DNA of 64,000 nucleotides. It comes from an uncultured Cytophagales bacterium. Its GTDB lineage: Bacteria; Bacteroidota; Bacteroidia; Cytophagales; Thermoflexibacteraceae. The stretch is taken from NCBI GenBank assembly GCA_938039675.1, contig CALHUI010000003.1, forward strand, positions 1 through 64,000, given 5' to 3'. Positions 8,560 through 18,122 of this stretch are shown here, piece after piece; positions within the stretch are counted from its first letter, which is position 1, and each line of letters begins with the position of its first letter. Position numbers and translations under genes: made by a program. A model generated the notes under the pieces. That model saw only the letters and a list, made by a program, of their open reading frames with translations, searched no databases and was not told where the DNA came from.

Positions 8560-9426
8560 TTATAAGTCGGACGCAACAATTTTTTCTAATGCAAAGCGAA
8601 TCAGATTATCCATAGTAGCCTCAGGATTTTCATCAAAGCGTTGCAGGGCGCGGTTAGCCAAAATGCCGTTCAGTGATACTGCCCGATGTCCCAGCAGCCT
8701 TGCGAAGGCATAGTAGGCGGCTGTTTCCATCTCAAAGTTAGTGAGTCGTTCCTGACCCATGCGGAAACTGGTGCAGCGGTCAAGAAAGCCGGTAAGCGTT
8801 TGTGCTGCACGCAACTGCCTGCCTTGCGGTGCATAGAATCCGGGCGCAGTAAGTGTGATGCCTTGTTCACTGCCTTCCGCAAACAGATTGACCAAATCTG
8901 TATCGGCGCTGACGCGATAAGGCGTAAAAGGCAGATTTGCTGCCTGTTGCAAGGCACTGCAAAAGGCGCGCTCTTCGGCAGATTGTGGCAAATTGTAGAA
9001 ATTCATCAGGTTGTCCAGACCGACGGCAGCGGTTGAAACCAATCGGCTGCTGGTCGGAATATCGGCCTGCATCGCACCCGAAGTACCGATGCGGATAATA
9101 TTCAGCGTTATGTGTGCAGGTTTTACTTCACGGGTTTGCAGGTCTATATTGGCCAATGCGTCCAATTCTGTTATCAGAATTTCTACGTTGTCCGTTCCTA
9201 TACCGGAAGAAATGACTGTGAGGGGCTTATCGCCCAAATAGCCTGTATATGTTACGAACTCACGCTTATGTATCTGAAAATCAATACAGTCAAAATAGCG
9301 GCTTACCTTTGGTACGCGGTCAGGGTCGCCTACGACAATAATGGTTGAGGCAATATCTTCGGGACGCAAATGCAGATGATAAATGCTCCCGTCGGGGTTT
9401 ACGATGAGTTCAGAAGAGGCAAACAT
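8560..9426 (-). CDS. Uridine phosphorylase-like nucleoside phosphorylase
   Basis: A 288-residue PNP_UDP_1 family enzyme that would split nucleosides with phosphate in the cytoplasm for base salvage. Motifs: IIVVGDPDRVPKVSRYFD (phosphate-binding GDPxR near residue 32), SSGIGTDNVEILITEL, IRIGTSGAMQADI (near 112), and the nucleoside-binding FEMETAAYYAFARLLGH near 229. This arrangement fits uridine phosphorylase better than the purine enzymes, but pyrimidine versus purine specificity is not provable by eye. It begins 20 bp after the TPR gene stop and ends 10 bp before the NTF2-like gene. Confidence 0.88.
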   Translation of the reverse strand: MFASSELIVNPDGSIYHLHLRPEDIASTIIVVGDPDRVPKVSRYFDCIDFQIHKREFVTYTGYLGDKPLTVISSGIGTDNVEILITELDALANIDLQTREVKPAHITLNIIRIGTSGAMQADIPTSSRLVSTAAVGLDNLMNFYNLPQSAEERAFCSALQQAANLPFTPYRVSADTDLVNLFAEGSEQGITLTAPGFYAPQGRQLRAAQTLTGFLDRCTSFRMGQERLTNFEMETAAYYAFARLLGHRAVSLNGILANRALQRFDENPEATMDNLIRFALEKIVASDL

Positions 9427-9446
9427 AGGCGCAAAGTAAGCAAAGT

Positions 9447-10787
9447 TTAGTCATCCTCATCTTCGTCGTTATTATCATTCTCGGCTTTGCGAAGTGCTTT
9501 GAGTTCCAGCCTGCCGACTTCTGCAAACGATGTTCCTTTTAACCTTCTGAAATAATTGGCGGCTACTTGCGGTTGTTTGTCTTCTTTGTACATGAGCCCC
9601 AGCGCAAAAAACATCATAGCTTTGGTTTCCGCAGGCAGGTTGGGCACCTTGGAAATTTTATCCATTTCAAAAATAGCCATGCTGTGGTTGCCGCTTTTAT
9701 ATTGGGAAATGGATTTGTAAAAGATGAAGGTAATATCTTTCGGATTGGTACGCAGGCACTCTTCGGCAGAAGCGGCGGCAGCGGCATATTCTCCTACTTG
9801 GAATTGATTGCGACAGAGCTCGCAATGCATTCTGGATTTTTTATCCGGATTTTTCTCTTTGTTGATAGAGTCCATCTGTGCGCGGATGTGCTTCATAATA
9901 TCTGTCCCGGGTTGATTAATCTTTTTCAATAAGTCATTAGCTTCCTTGTAGTTAGGGCGTATTTTAATGGCAGTATTCAATAGTTCGTTTACCTTTTGAT
10001 ATTCATGTACTTTGGCATAGGCTTCTGCCAGTTTCATAAAATATTCCGGTGAAAGTTCATAGACCCGCTGTTTAAAAATGCCAACGTCTGCTTTTTTCAA
10101 TGCTTCTGCAGATTGGGGATAATCTTCTAATTTGTGGTAGGCCAGCCCCAGTTCGTAGTAAAAACTTGCATAATCTTTCTGTGGCATATTAGCCGGAAGT
10201 TTGGGCAGTAGAGCATTAATGGCATCTATGGCTTTTTGATATTGTTTTTGCTGATTGAAAATCTTGATTTCCATGTAGTTCAGGTCAAGGTTGTCAGGTT
10301 GAATCGCCTTGGCTTTGGCCAGTAACTCGAGTGACTTGTCCTGCATTTTTGCCTTATTGTAAGCAGCCGCGCCCCCGATGGCTGCTGCAATTTGTTTGGG
10401 TACTTCTTTGTGGTATTCAAAAGCAAGTGCGTACTGGTCGCCTGCTTTGCTGTACGATTTGCTCAAATCCAGAATTTTTGCTGCCAATTCATAGGCTTTC
10501 ACATAGTCCTTCTTTACTTCGTTACACTTGGCGAGCGTTTCAAGTGCTTTATAGGGGTTTTTCATATCCCACCAACATTCAGCCATGCCATACCAATAGT
10601 CCGCTACATCAGGCTCTGCCTTAACTGCCAAGCTGTATTGCTGTAAAGCGGCATCATAGCGCTTGGCTTTACGAAGGTTTTCCGCGTTTACATAGTTCTG
10701 TAACCCGCTGCCTTTTTGTGCCCATGCTGTTCTGAATAACGATGGCATGCAAAAAAGAAGGAAAGCGGCCAATAAAAATTGTTTCAT
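9447..10787 (-). CDS. Exported tetratricopeptide-repeat protein
   Basis: A 446-residue protein with a signal peptide (MKQFLLAAFLLFCMPSLFRT, cut near AWAQ) followed by TPR helices along nearly the whole length, for example AKRYDAALQQYSLAVKAEPD, ADYWYGMAECWWDMKNPYKA and PQSAEALKKADVGIFKQRVY, and an acidic tail. TPR arrays scaffold protein complexes; in the periplasm of Bacteroidota they are common and mostly uncharacterised. The in-frame region upstream to 11018 is not coding: the ATG at 10787 starts the signal peptide. Likely the first gene of a run with the phosphorylase and the NTF2-like gene; no promoter was identified with confidence. Confidence 0.88.
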   Translation of the reverse strand: MKQFLLAAFLLFCMPSLFRTAWAQKGSGLQNYVNAENLRKAKRYDAALQQYSLAVKAEPDVADYWYGMAECWWDMKNPYKALETLAKCNEVKKDYVKAYELAAKILDLSKSYSKAGDQYALAFEYHKEVPKQIAAAIGGAAAYNKAKMQDKSLELLAKAKAIQPDNLDLNYMEIKIFNQQKQYQKAIDAINALLPKLPANMPQKDYASFYYELGLAYHKLEDYPQSAEALKKADVGIFKQRVYELSPEYFMKLAEAYAKVHEYQKVNELLNTAIKIRPNYKEANDLLKKINQPGTDIMKHIRAQMDSINKEKNPDKKSRMHCELCRNQFQVGEYAAAAASAEECLRTNPKDITFIFYKSISQYKSGNHSMAIFEMDKISKVPNLPAETKAMMFFALGLMYKEDKQPQVAANYFRRLKGTSFAEVGRLELKALRKAENDNNDEDEDD

Positions 10788-10878
10788 TTGTGAGGGCTTT
10801 TTCGTGGAAAATATGAGGAAAGTTAATACAATGATGTGTTTTTTGCTATCTTTTTCAAACTTCCCAAAATCATGCCTG

Positions 10879-10909
10879 TTGTCAATCGCCAAAAGTTTCG
10901 TACTTTTAC
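10879..10909 (+). promoter_or_regulatory. Promoter of the small lipoprotein-sprT pair
   Basis: GTTG (10879-10882), a 19-base spacer and TACTTTTA (10902-10909) match the Bacteroidota consensus apart from the last base of the -7 box. The start site would be near 10914, about 19 nt before the ATG at 10933. Confidence 0.5.
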
Positions 10910-10932
10910 TCATTCCATTCACTCGAATAAAA

Positions 10933-11067
10933 ATGCGAAATTTGCTGATTATCGGTCTTATCCTGATAGGTTTAGGCGCTGTTTCTTGTTCCCGTTCAAC
11001 TTGTTCAACCAATCGCAAGGGTTACAAGAAGAAATGGAATTATTATAACCGCATTCAGTATCAATAG
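10933..11067 (+). CDS. Small lipoprotein of 44 residues
   Basis: A very short gene with a full lipoprotein signal: MRNLLIIGLILIGLGAVS followed by the lipobox Cys, then a mature peptide of only 26 residues rich in Ser, Cys, Lys, Tyr and Asn. A fitting promoter lies directly upstream and the SprT-like gene starts 9 bp downstream, so the two are co-transcribed. Size and context suggest a real membrane-anchored peptide; function unknown. Confidence 0.7.
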   Translation: MRNLLIIGLILIGLGAVSCSRSTCSTNRKGYKKKWNYYNRIQYQ

Positions 11068-11076
11068 CAATTTGTA

Positions 11077-11688
11077 ATGAGGCTTACCGAACTTAGACAA
11101 CGCATCGAAAAACATATGCCCGCAGATGCCGTTGAACAGGTTGTAAAATGGATTGTGGAATATAAAATTCTGTTAATTATCTCCCGCAGAAGAAAGTCTT
11201 TGCTGGGCAGCTATCATGTGCCTAACCGTAAAATACCTCAGCATCGCATTCGCGTAAACGGAGATTTGAATCCTTATGCTTTTTTGCTGACTTTTACTCA
11301 TGAATTGGCGCATTTGGTTACATGGGAGCAATACGGGCGCAGCATTGCACCGCATGGCGAAGAATGGAAAGCAGCTTTTCGCAAGTTGATGGCGGGATTT
11401 CTCGCGAAAGGGGTTTTTCCGCAGCCGCTGGGTCAGGCTGTTGCCAGCTATTTGAAAGCCCCCGAAGCATCCAGTACCCGCAATCATGCCCTCTATAAGG
11501 CACTTAACGGCTATGGCGAACCCAAGGGCGAATATTTGGAGAATATTCCTACGGGCGGCTATTTTCACCTCTCCGATGGTCGCTGCTTTCGCAAGTTGGC
11601 TATGTTTCGCACGTACTGCCGCTGTGAAGAAATTCACACAGGCCTACACTATCGCATCCATAAGTTGATGCAGGTAGAGCCTGTGTGA
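11077..11688 (+). CDS. SprT-like zinc metalloprotease domain protein
   Basis: A 203-residue protein with the SprT-like core: the zinc motif HELAHLVTWEQYGRSIAPHG near residue 71 (HExxH with a third His downstream), preceded by IRVNGDLNPYAFLLTFTHEL. A C-terminal CRC pair (FRTYCRCEE) may be what is left of a zinc ribbon. SprT/Spartan proteins cleave DNA-protein crosslinks in eukaryotes; bacterial forms are little studied. It follows the 44-residue lipoprotein by 9 bp and is convergent with the giant adhesin 17 bp away. Confidence 0.85.
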   Translation: MRLTELRQRIEKHMPADAVEQVVKWIVEYKILLIISRRRKSLLGSYHVPNRKIPQHRIRVNGDLNPYAFLLTFTHELAHLVTWEQYGRSIAPHGEEWKAAFRKLMAGFLAKGVFPQPLGQAVASYLKAPEASSTRNHALYKALNGYGEPKGEYLENIPTGGYFHLSDGRCFRKLAMFRTYCRCEEIHTGLHYRIHKLMQVEPV

Positions 11689-11705
11689 GAAGGTTTAGTT
11701 GTGGT

Positions 11706-14700
11706 CTATCGCGCTACGGTAATAGCACCGCTGATAGCCGGAGCATCATTTATTTCCAGCACGTAGTAATAAACCCCATCGGGCAGCCCTTCGGCTGACC
11801 AATCGTTGCGGTATTGGCGGGTTTCGTACACTGTCCGCCCCCAACGGTCTACTATTCGCAGGTAGTGCCGCTCGTGCCGTTCCAAGTGTTCTACTACCCA
11901 CGTGTCGTTGATGCCGTCGCCGTTGGGCGAAACTACTTTTTGCGTCGGGCGGATGGTAATGTCTATCGGCGCTACGGTGATGGTAACCGATGCGGTTGCT
12001 TCGCAACCCGCCGCCGTGCGAATTCGCACCGTGTAGGTGGTGGTTTGAGCCGGTCGTGCAATGGGGTTGGCAACGTCGGTTGCGCTCAAACCTGCTGTAG
12101 GCGACCAAGCATAACTCACACCGCCCGTTGCCTGCAATTGTGCCTCTTCAAACTGGTTGATAACGCTTTTATCTGCCGATACTTGCACTCGCACCGCCGT
12201 CGCTTCGGGAATTTCTACCGTTGTTACCTCTTCACAGCCTTCCATACTGCGCAGGTGCAACCGATGTTTGCCCGCAGGCAGGTCGCTAAAGTGGAAATGC
12301 TGTGTCCAATCTGTACCGTTCAGGCTGAAAAACAGGGGCTGACGCATGAGATTTTCGGCCTGAAAATAACCGTCCGAACCGTTGCGACAGGTCGGCGATT
12401 GAACGGCGGTTATCCGATAGCGTATTGGCTCGCGGAAGCGCACCTCTGCCGTTGCCGCTTCCGAACGGCAGCCGTTCAGACTCACGGTGAGGGTGTACTT
12501 GCCTTGTGCATTGAGGTTGTAGGGTATGTTGATAACAGGCTCTCGGGCAGTAAAGCCGTTAGGTCCGCGCCATTCGTAGCTTGCGCCTGCTATTAGCGGG
12601 GTGCTCAATTGCACCGTGCCGCCTTCGCACAAGTTGCCGCTTTGTGCAATCGCAGGGCGTGCGGGAACGGGGTGCACCGTTACGCGAAGTTCGGCAGTAT
12701 TGCTGCGGCAGCCTGCTGCTATTGCTGTCAGGCGATAGATGCCCGAACGACTGACGCGCAACACTTCCCCGCTGCCTATCAGCTGCCCTTGCTCATCGCG
12801 CCACTCGTAGCTGCCGATACTCAATGGACGGGCATGCAACTCGCCGCTGCCGCAGAAGACAACAGGTTGCGACTCGGCAAATGCCGCTTCGGGGATAGGA
12901 TTGACCGTAACAGCTACGGGGGCAGACACTGCCGCGCATCCGTTCCGCCGTGCCGTCAGGCGATAAATACCGCTTTGGGTAACGGTTAGTTGCGCACCGC
13001 TGCCGACTGATTCGGTGCCGCGATGCCATTCATAGCTTGTTTCGGGTTCGGTTTGTGCCGAAAGGATACCTGCACCACAAAAAACATGTGTGGTGCCGCC
13101 CGTTATCACAGCCTTAGGCAAAGGCAGCACGGTAATGCTTACTGCCGTGCGCGGGCTTTCCAAGTTTTGGAACACTGCCGCCACATAGACTATTGCGCTC
13201 TTATCGGCGCGGAAAGTGATGGTTTCGCTTGGGCGGCTTGTACCGAAAGGAACGCCGCCTTCGGCTTGGCTGTACCAGCGGAAGGTAATGCTGTTGCCGC
13301 CGACGGGCGATTGTAGGGCTACGTCACCTGCACCGCATCGGGTTACATCGCTGATGCCTTGTAGGGCTTGTGGGGCGGTGGCAATCTGCACAATCACTGA
13401 GGGGACATCAGGTAGAGCAACAATGCGATATTCGTATAGCGTGGCGGGTGCTATTTGCGTATCGGTATAGTCGCGTGCGCTTACGGGCAAATCAGCGATG
13501 CTGCGGAAGGGCTGATTGCTGCCCGTAACTCTGCGTTCTATTCGGAAGCCTTGCAGTGTGCTTTGCCCTGTTTGCCAGCTCAGAACAGGTTTTCCTTGGG
13601 CATTGAGGGTAACCCTGACCGTTGGCGGGCTAACAACGGGTGCGGGTGAGAGTACGAGCACAGGCGAGGGGGGTGGTGCAGGCGTTGGTGTGGGTGCGGT
13701 ACTTACCGTTCCGCTGACGGCAAAAGTAAACGGATTTTCGTCGCTGTCGTTGTTGTCAAAGGAAACCGTGCCGCTGAAGTTGCCTGCTGTGGCTGCCGTC
13801 AGGCGCAGTTGGAACGTGGTACTGCTTCCGGGTGCAATTGTGCCCGTAGGGAACGTACCGACCAAGTCAAACCCTGCGGGTAAGGCAGCTAAAGTGCCTA
13901 CGGTAAGGGCTGCCGTGCCTGTGTTGCGGATGGTGAAGGTGCGCACCACGGGCGTACCGACGGGCGTAGTGCCGAAATTCACACTGCCCGTGCCGGAGGT
14001 AATGACGGTACTACCCAAAACAACCTGTATTTTAGAACCAGTAAGTATGATAGCAGGCGCACCACTGCAAGCTATACCCGTGTGATTATTCCACCCGACA
14101 GCAGAGGCACAAATTGCTGACATCAGGTCGGAGGTCATTATCAGTGTGTAGTCGTAAGGTTCGGAACCGGGTGATATAGGATGCATTGCCTCTTTGTCGA
14201 TGCGGCGGGGGTTGTTCCACGAATCGGCACGCAGTACAAGATTACCCACACCGTCGCGCGAAATATCCCGAATGAGTACGGTGTTAGCTCTGTTGTCGGC
14301 GGTACGCGAAGAGAGGAATGTACCGTGTCCAACCATTCCTTCGCCGTTGCGCAGATTGATTTTGAATATGACCGTAGCCCTTGCACCGCTCACGATGGGG
14401 CTGCCCAAAGGCATATAATCGGTAAAGTGCCGCAGCCAACCTCTGCTCGTGAAGCGTTGCAAACCGCTTGAATGTCCATTGATGGAAACAATAGCATACA
14501 AATCCGTTCCCGACCAATACAGCCCGTAGCCGCGTCCTTCTACGGCATCGTTTTCGTAATCTTCGCGACACCAATCGCGCACGCCGCCCGTAAACTTGAT
14601 GATAATCGGGTTTTGGTTGGTAGCGGTTACCTGCCTTGTGCCGATGTAGTAATTAGAGCCGCCGATGGTCAGGCGCGGCGCACCCGTTGCAGCAATTGCC

Positions 14701-17186
14701 GCTTCGCTCATCGTACAGTCAACAATGGGCAAGCTACTGAGTACAATGGCGGCGGGCTGTTCTGGTTCGGTAACGGCAATACCAAACTCTACTGCCCCCG
14801 CATCGGGGAAGCCGACACGCATTTTGCCCGTTTGGTCAGTTAGAGTAGCCCCTGCACTTACGCCAAAATCAATGGCAGGGCTGGTGGGCTGCAAACTCAT
14901 CGTAGGCGCAAACCCGCCATTGTTTGCCAAAGAGTTGAGTTGTGGGTTGGCAATGGTTACAGTTGTAGAGACGTTGTAATTATTTGCCAGAGTGTTTGCC
15001 TTGTCAGGAAACTGAATGTTACCCCCTAAGTCAGTTAAATGGGCGTTGGCATGCTGCTGGATATTCCACGTATTGCCGCCGTTGCCTGCCGTGTTTTGAA
15101 AGAAAATGTTGTTCCGAATCCGCGTATTAGCTGCATGAGACGTAGCAATTGCCCCGCCTACCCAACCGGCGTAATTATTGGCAAAGGTGCAGTGGGTAAT
15201 ATTAACCGTAGAACTGCTCATATTGAAAAACGCCAACGCCCCGCCGTTTGCAGAAAAACCGCTTGCAGAGGTTTCCAAAGCTCTGTTGTTAAAAAACGTA
15301 CAGTTGCTGATTTGCGTATCTGCCCAATCTACACGAACAGCACCCGCCGTAACGGCTGCGCGGTTGTTGGCAAAGGTTGTATTGCGCAGCACAAACCCGC
15401 GATTCTTGACGTTGTTCATGTGCTGGATAGCACCGCCCGAGCCGCCCGAGCCGCCGCCGGGCAAGGCTTCAACTTCGTTGTTGTTGAAGTAGCAGTCTTC
15501 TATGAGTACATCATCCGAATCGTCGGTGTAAAGGTGGCAAGCGCCGCCTTCGCCTCGTGCGCGGTTGCTTTCAAAAAGGCATCGGCGAATGATGATACTG
15601 CCCAATAAGGTAGTCGGTGTGGCAGGGCTAGCGCGGTCGGCGTAAATAGCTGCACCGAAGCCCCGCAAAGAGGGATTAGGCTTGCCCGTGTCGTAAACAG
15701 CCGCAGTGGTATTATTGCCGATAAACTTACAGTCTTCTATCAATAGCCCTGCATTTAGTCCGTTGATGCCCCCGCCGTTAATACCGCGATTGTTGATAAA
15801 TTCGCAATTTTGAACCGTATGCGCATGCGGTCCCCAAAGCATCACCGTAGAGCCGCGCTCATGGTTTTTGGCAATGGATACGTTGTCTTCAAAACGGCAG
15901 TTGCGAATGGTGGCACGTCCTTCAAAATGGCTGAAAATAGCGCTTCCGCCTTGTTCGGCGTTGTTGTTGCTGAAAACGCAATTTTCAATGGTCATGATGC
16001 CCTGATGTTCGGAACGGATGCCCGCGCCGTATTCGGTATGGAAGCCATTGATAATCCGCAGGTTGCGCAACACCAACGATGTGGGATTGACCGAAGTTGA
16101 GCGCAAGAGGAACACCCGCACGGCATTGTTGCCGCTGATGGTCAGACCGGGGACTGCCGCGCCGTCTATGGTCAGGTTCTTACCGACGGGGATGGTCAGC
16201 GTGGAAGCCAGCGTGATGGTCTGATTGGCAAGCGAAGGGGCAAAAGTGATGGTTTGCCCGCTGACGGCACAGTCAATCGCTTCGCGAAGGGTGTTAGGAC
16301 CGCTGTCTGCCGTGCTGCTCACTACCAAGTGGCAAGCCGCTGCGCCGAACTCAAAAGCACCAATGTCTGGTGCGCCTACCCGTGCAGAGCCGCGTTGGTC
16401 GGTAGGGGGTGCACCAGTCGCACCCGCATTTATCGCCGGACTGCCCGCTTGCAGCGCCATAGTGGGCGTAACGCCGCCGTTGTTTGCCAAAGGAAGCAAC
16501 AAGGGGTTGGCAAGCGTGGGGGTGGCTACGCACTTACAACTACCTGTACTCTCAGGTAAAAATAAATTATTCCCTCCATCCACTAATTGTGCATTGCAAT
16601 TAATACAAGTTGAGGATGAAGTTGAGTTTACAGAATGATTGAAAAATATACAGTTTTTAATACTCACAGAACTGTTGGTGGTGGGTGAGCCTCCTAAACT
16701 AAAAATAGCCCCTGAATGACCAGCAGTTGGTGCAGTACCTGCATGGTTATTAGCAAATGTGCAGTTTAAAAAATCTATGGCTCTGACCGCATCGTTTGCC
16801 GGAACGCATACAGCGCCACCATAAGCATGTGCCAGATTGTTATCAAACGTACAGTTTTGAACTGATGCCGTAGATTGATTCCCGAAAAATACGCCTCCTC
16901 CAATTCTTGATACATTGTCGTGAAAAGTACAATTTCTTAAAGTTACCTGTCTGTTAGTCGAGAGAAAAACGCCCCCACCTAAACCATGTGAGCTACCATC
17001 ATAAGCTATATTTCCTTTAAATGTACACGAGTGAATATCTTGTATATTCCCTCTTGATATTAATGCTCCTCCTCCTTGCCTAGTAGCTGTGTTGTTTTCA
17101 AAAATACAGGAATGAAAGTTTAATATTGTATTTTCTACGCTGGATGTATAAGCAAATTCACCTCCGGAAGGGTCGGTTAAGACCAA
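11706..17186 (-). CDS. Giant T9SS surface adhesin, main body (gliding-type C-terminus)
   Basis: About 1,826 residues of a larger cell-surface protein whose N-terminus is split off by frameshifts (see the two fragments at 17225-18072). Order of parts: right-handed beta-helix (residues 1-230) ending in the conserved LANNGGVTPTMALQAGSPAI motif; a CSLREA-like bridge; a second beta-helix (about 300-800) ending in a near copy, LANNGGFAPTMSLQPTSPAI; an unassigned domain (about 830-1080); a choice-of-anchor D domain (VNFGTTPVGTPVVRTFTIRN); an FN3-like domain; several Ig/PKD-like Cys-containing repeats; and a gliding-motility-associated CHU_C domain (SPNGDGINDTW, DRWGRTVYET), the T9SS type B sorting signal. 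It is probably exported and anchored or released at the surface. The 17186 start is only the first usable codon after the frameshift. Confidence 0.9.
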   Translation of the reverse strand: MVLTDPSGGEFAYTSSVENTILNFHSCIFENNTATRQGGGALISRGNIQDIHSCTFKGNIAYDGSSHGLGGGVFLSTNRQVTLRNCTFHDNVSRIGGGVFFGNQSTASVQNCTFDNNLAHAYGGAVCVPANDAVRAIDFLNCTFANNHAGTAPTAGHSGAIFSLGGSPTTNSSVSIKNCIFFNHSVNSTSSSTCINCNAQLVDGGNNLFLPESTGSCKCVATPTLANPLLLPLANNGGVTPTMALQAGSPAINAGATGAPPTDQRGSARVGAPDIGAFEFGAAACHLVVSSTADSGPNTLREAIDCAVSGQTITFAPSLANQTITLASTLTIPVGKNLTIDGAAVPGLTISGNNAVRVFLLRSTSVNPTSLVLRNLRIINGFHTEYGAGIRSEHQGIMTIENCVFSNNNAEQGGSAIFSHFEGRATIRNCRFEDNVSIAKNHERGSTVMLWGPHAHTVQNCEFINNRGINGGGINGLNAGLLIEDCKFIGNNTTAAVYDTGKPNPSLRGFGAAIYADRASPATPTTLLGSIIIRRCLFESNRARGEGGACHLYTDDSDDVLIEDCYFNNNEVEALPGGGSGGSGGAIQHMNNVKNRGFVLRNTTFANNRAAVTAGAVRVDWADTQISNCTFFNNRALETSASGFSANGGALAFFNMSSSTVNITHCTFANNYAGWVGGAIATSHAANTRIRNNIFFQNTAGNGGNTWNIQQHANAHLTDLGGNIQFPDKANTLANNYNVSTTVTIANPQLNSLANNGGFAPTMSLQPTSPAIDFGVSAGATLTDQTGKMRVGFPDAGAVEFGIAVTEPEQPAAIVLSSLPIVDCTMSEAAIAATGAPRLTIGGSNYYIGTRQVTATNQNPIIIKFTGGVRDWCREDYENDAVEGRGYGLYWSGTDLYAIVSINGHSSGLQRFTSRGWLRHFTDYMPLGSPIVSGARATVIFKINLRNGEGMVGHGTFLSSRTADNRANTVLIRDISRDGVGNLVLRADSWNNPRRIDKEAMHPISPGSEPYDYTLIMTSDLMSAICASAVGWNNHTGIACSGAPAIILTGSKIQVVLGSTVITSGTGSVNFGTTPVGTPVVRTFTIRNTGTAALTVGTLAALPAGFDLVGTFPTGTIAPGSSTTFQLRLTAATAGNFSGTVSFDNNDSDENPFTFAVSGTVSTAPTPTPAPPPSPVLVLSPAPVVSPPTVRVTLNAQGKPVLSWQTGQSTLQGFRIERRVTGSNQPFRSIADLPVSARDYTDTQIAPATLYEYRIVALPDVPSVIVQIATAPQALQGISDVTRCGAGDVALQSPVGGNSITFRWYSQAEGGVPFGTSRPSETITFRADKSAIVYVAAVFQNLESPRTAVSITVLPLPKAVITGGTTHVFCGAGILSAQTEPETSYEWHRGTESVGSGAQLTVTQSGIYRLTARRNGCAAVSAPVAVTVNPIPEAAFAESQPVVFCGSGELHARPLSIGSYEWRDEQGQLIGSGEVLRVSRSGIYRLTAIAAGCRSNTAELRVTVHPVPARPAIAQSGNLCEGGTVQLSTPLIAGASYEWRGPNGFTAREPVINIPYNLNAQGKYTLTVSLNGCRSEAATAEVRFREPIRYRITAVQSPTCRNGSDGYFQAENLMRQPLFFSLNGTDWTQHFHFSDLPAGKHRLHLRSMEGCEEVTTVEIPEATAVRVQVSADKSVINQFEEAQLQATGGVSYAWSPTAGLSATDVANPIARPAQTTTYTVRIRTAAGCEATASVTITVAPIDITIRPTQKVVSPNGDGINDTWVVEHLERHERHYLRIVDRWGRTVYETRQYRNDWSAEGLPDGVYYYVLEINDAPAISGAITVAR

Positions 17187-17224
17187 TGTTCCACCTTGAT
17201 GCCAAAACCCGCCGCCATCATTTG

Positions 17225-17545
17225 CTAAATTTTTTTAAAAGTGGAATGGGTGACTTCTGTTGTGTTGGCATTGTAGGGATAGGTAAATACTGCACCTCCC
17301 TGTCCATGTACACAAGTATTGTTTTCAAAAATACAGTTCCTAATAATCACGAATCCGTTTTCTCCACGAGCTCCGTCATCATAAATGGCCCCGCCGGAGG
17401 GAGGGTGTGTTCTAGTATGCGTGCTAGTTACGTGATTGGATTTGAAAGTGGAATTGAGAATGGTTAAATTAGACAATAAACCATTGATAGCCCCTCCGTT
17501 ATATATGGCTGAGTTACCTTCAAAATAACACCTGTCTACTACCAA
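17225..17545 (-). pseudogene. Middle fragment of the giant adhesin (first beta-helix)
   Basis: Continues the first beta-helix: VVDRCYFEGNSAIYNGGAIN, LTILNSTFKSNHVTS, FVIIRNCIFENNTCVHG. It ends at a TAG created by a seven-A run (minus strand; T-run at 17231-17237). With one more A the frame reads on as KKNLANDGGGFWHQGGT straight into the main body. No start codon of its own is expected; it is a piece of the same gene. Confidence 0.85.
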
Positions 17546-18072
17546 TTCACTAAAAGACTTGGTGTAGATAGCTCCACCGCCACCTTCATCATTAAGTAAT
17601 GATAAATTGTTGTAAAATGAACAGTTGTAGAACTCCGCTCTTTTTTATACATCACCATCACGGCAGCTCCTTGTGAGTTGTTTTTCCCATTTCTAAATAC
17701 GATGTTATTAAAAATCACTTGTCCTCCAACGGCAATGATACCAAATTCAGGTGCCATTAATGAACGTCGAATGGTAGCTCCATTGCCATTGAAGATAATG
17801 TCGGTGTCGTTTACATCATCTAAAATTTTCGGGAGTCCTCTTGCTCCTTCCCAGCCCGTCGTGCCGGGGTTAGGCGACGTGTAGTAAATGCTTGTCAGGA
17901 TGTACAAGCCGTTGGGTGCTAAGTTGATAACATCGGCTTCCCTGTTTGTATTTGCCGTGTTAATGGCTGCAATCAGCGCGGCAACATCGCCATTCGGAAT
18001 GTTAAAAACAGCACCCTGCACACCTGAACTTAGCATCAGAAACAGGCACATTATCCGTAAAAATAGTCTCAT
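17539..18072 (-). pseudogene. N-terminal fragment of the giant adhesin with signal peptide
   Basis: Starts at ATG 18072 with a signal peptide (MRLFLRIMCLFLMLSSGVQG) and a CSLREA-like entry to the first beta-helix (AALIAAINTANTNREADVIN; LDDVNDTDIIFNGNGATIRR). The frame goes wrong at a six-A run (T-run at 17640-17645): after KK it reads nonsense to 17539, whereas adding one A gives RAEFYNCSFYNNLSLLNDEG and joins the middle fragment. With both A-tracts lengthened by one, 11706-18072 becomes one 2,122-residue protein. Confidence 0.85.
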
Positions 18073-18122
18073 AAGTTACAACCACTTGAAGATTTCACCT
18101 AATAACGGCAGCAGCTGCATTA

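Noticed and set aside
11814-12596. 260-codon plus-strand open frame inside the adhesin
   Set aside because: Antisense to the Ig-like repeats; composition is a shadow of the real frame and it has no domain or start context.
13000-17500. Tandem DNA repeats or CRISPR-like array in the adhesin
   Set aside because: Repetition exists only at protein level (beta-helix and Ig-like units); no regular direct DNA repeat with spacers is visible.
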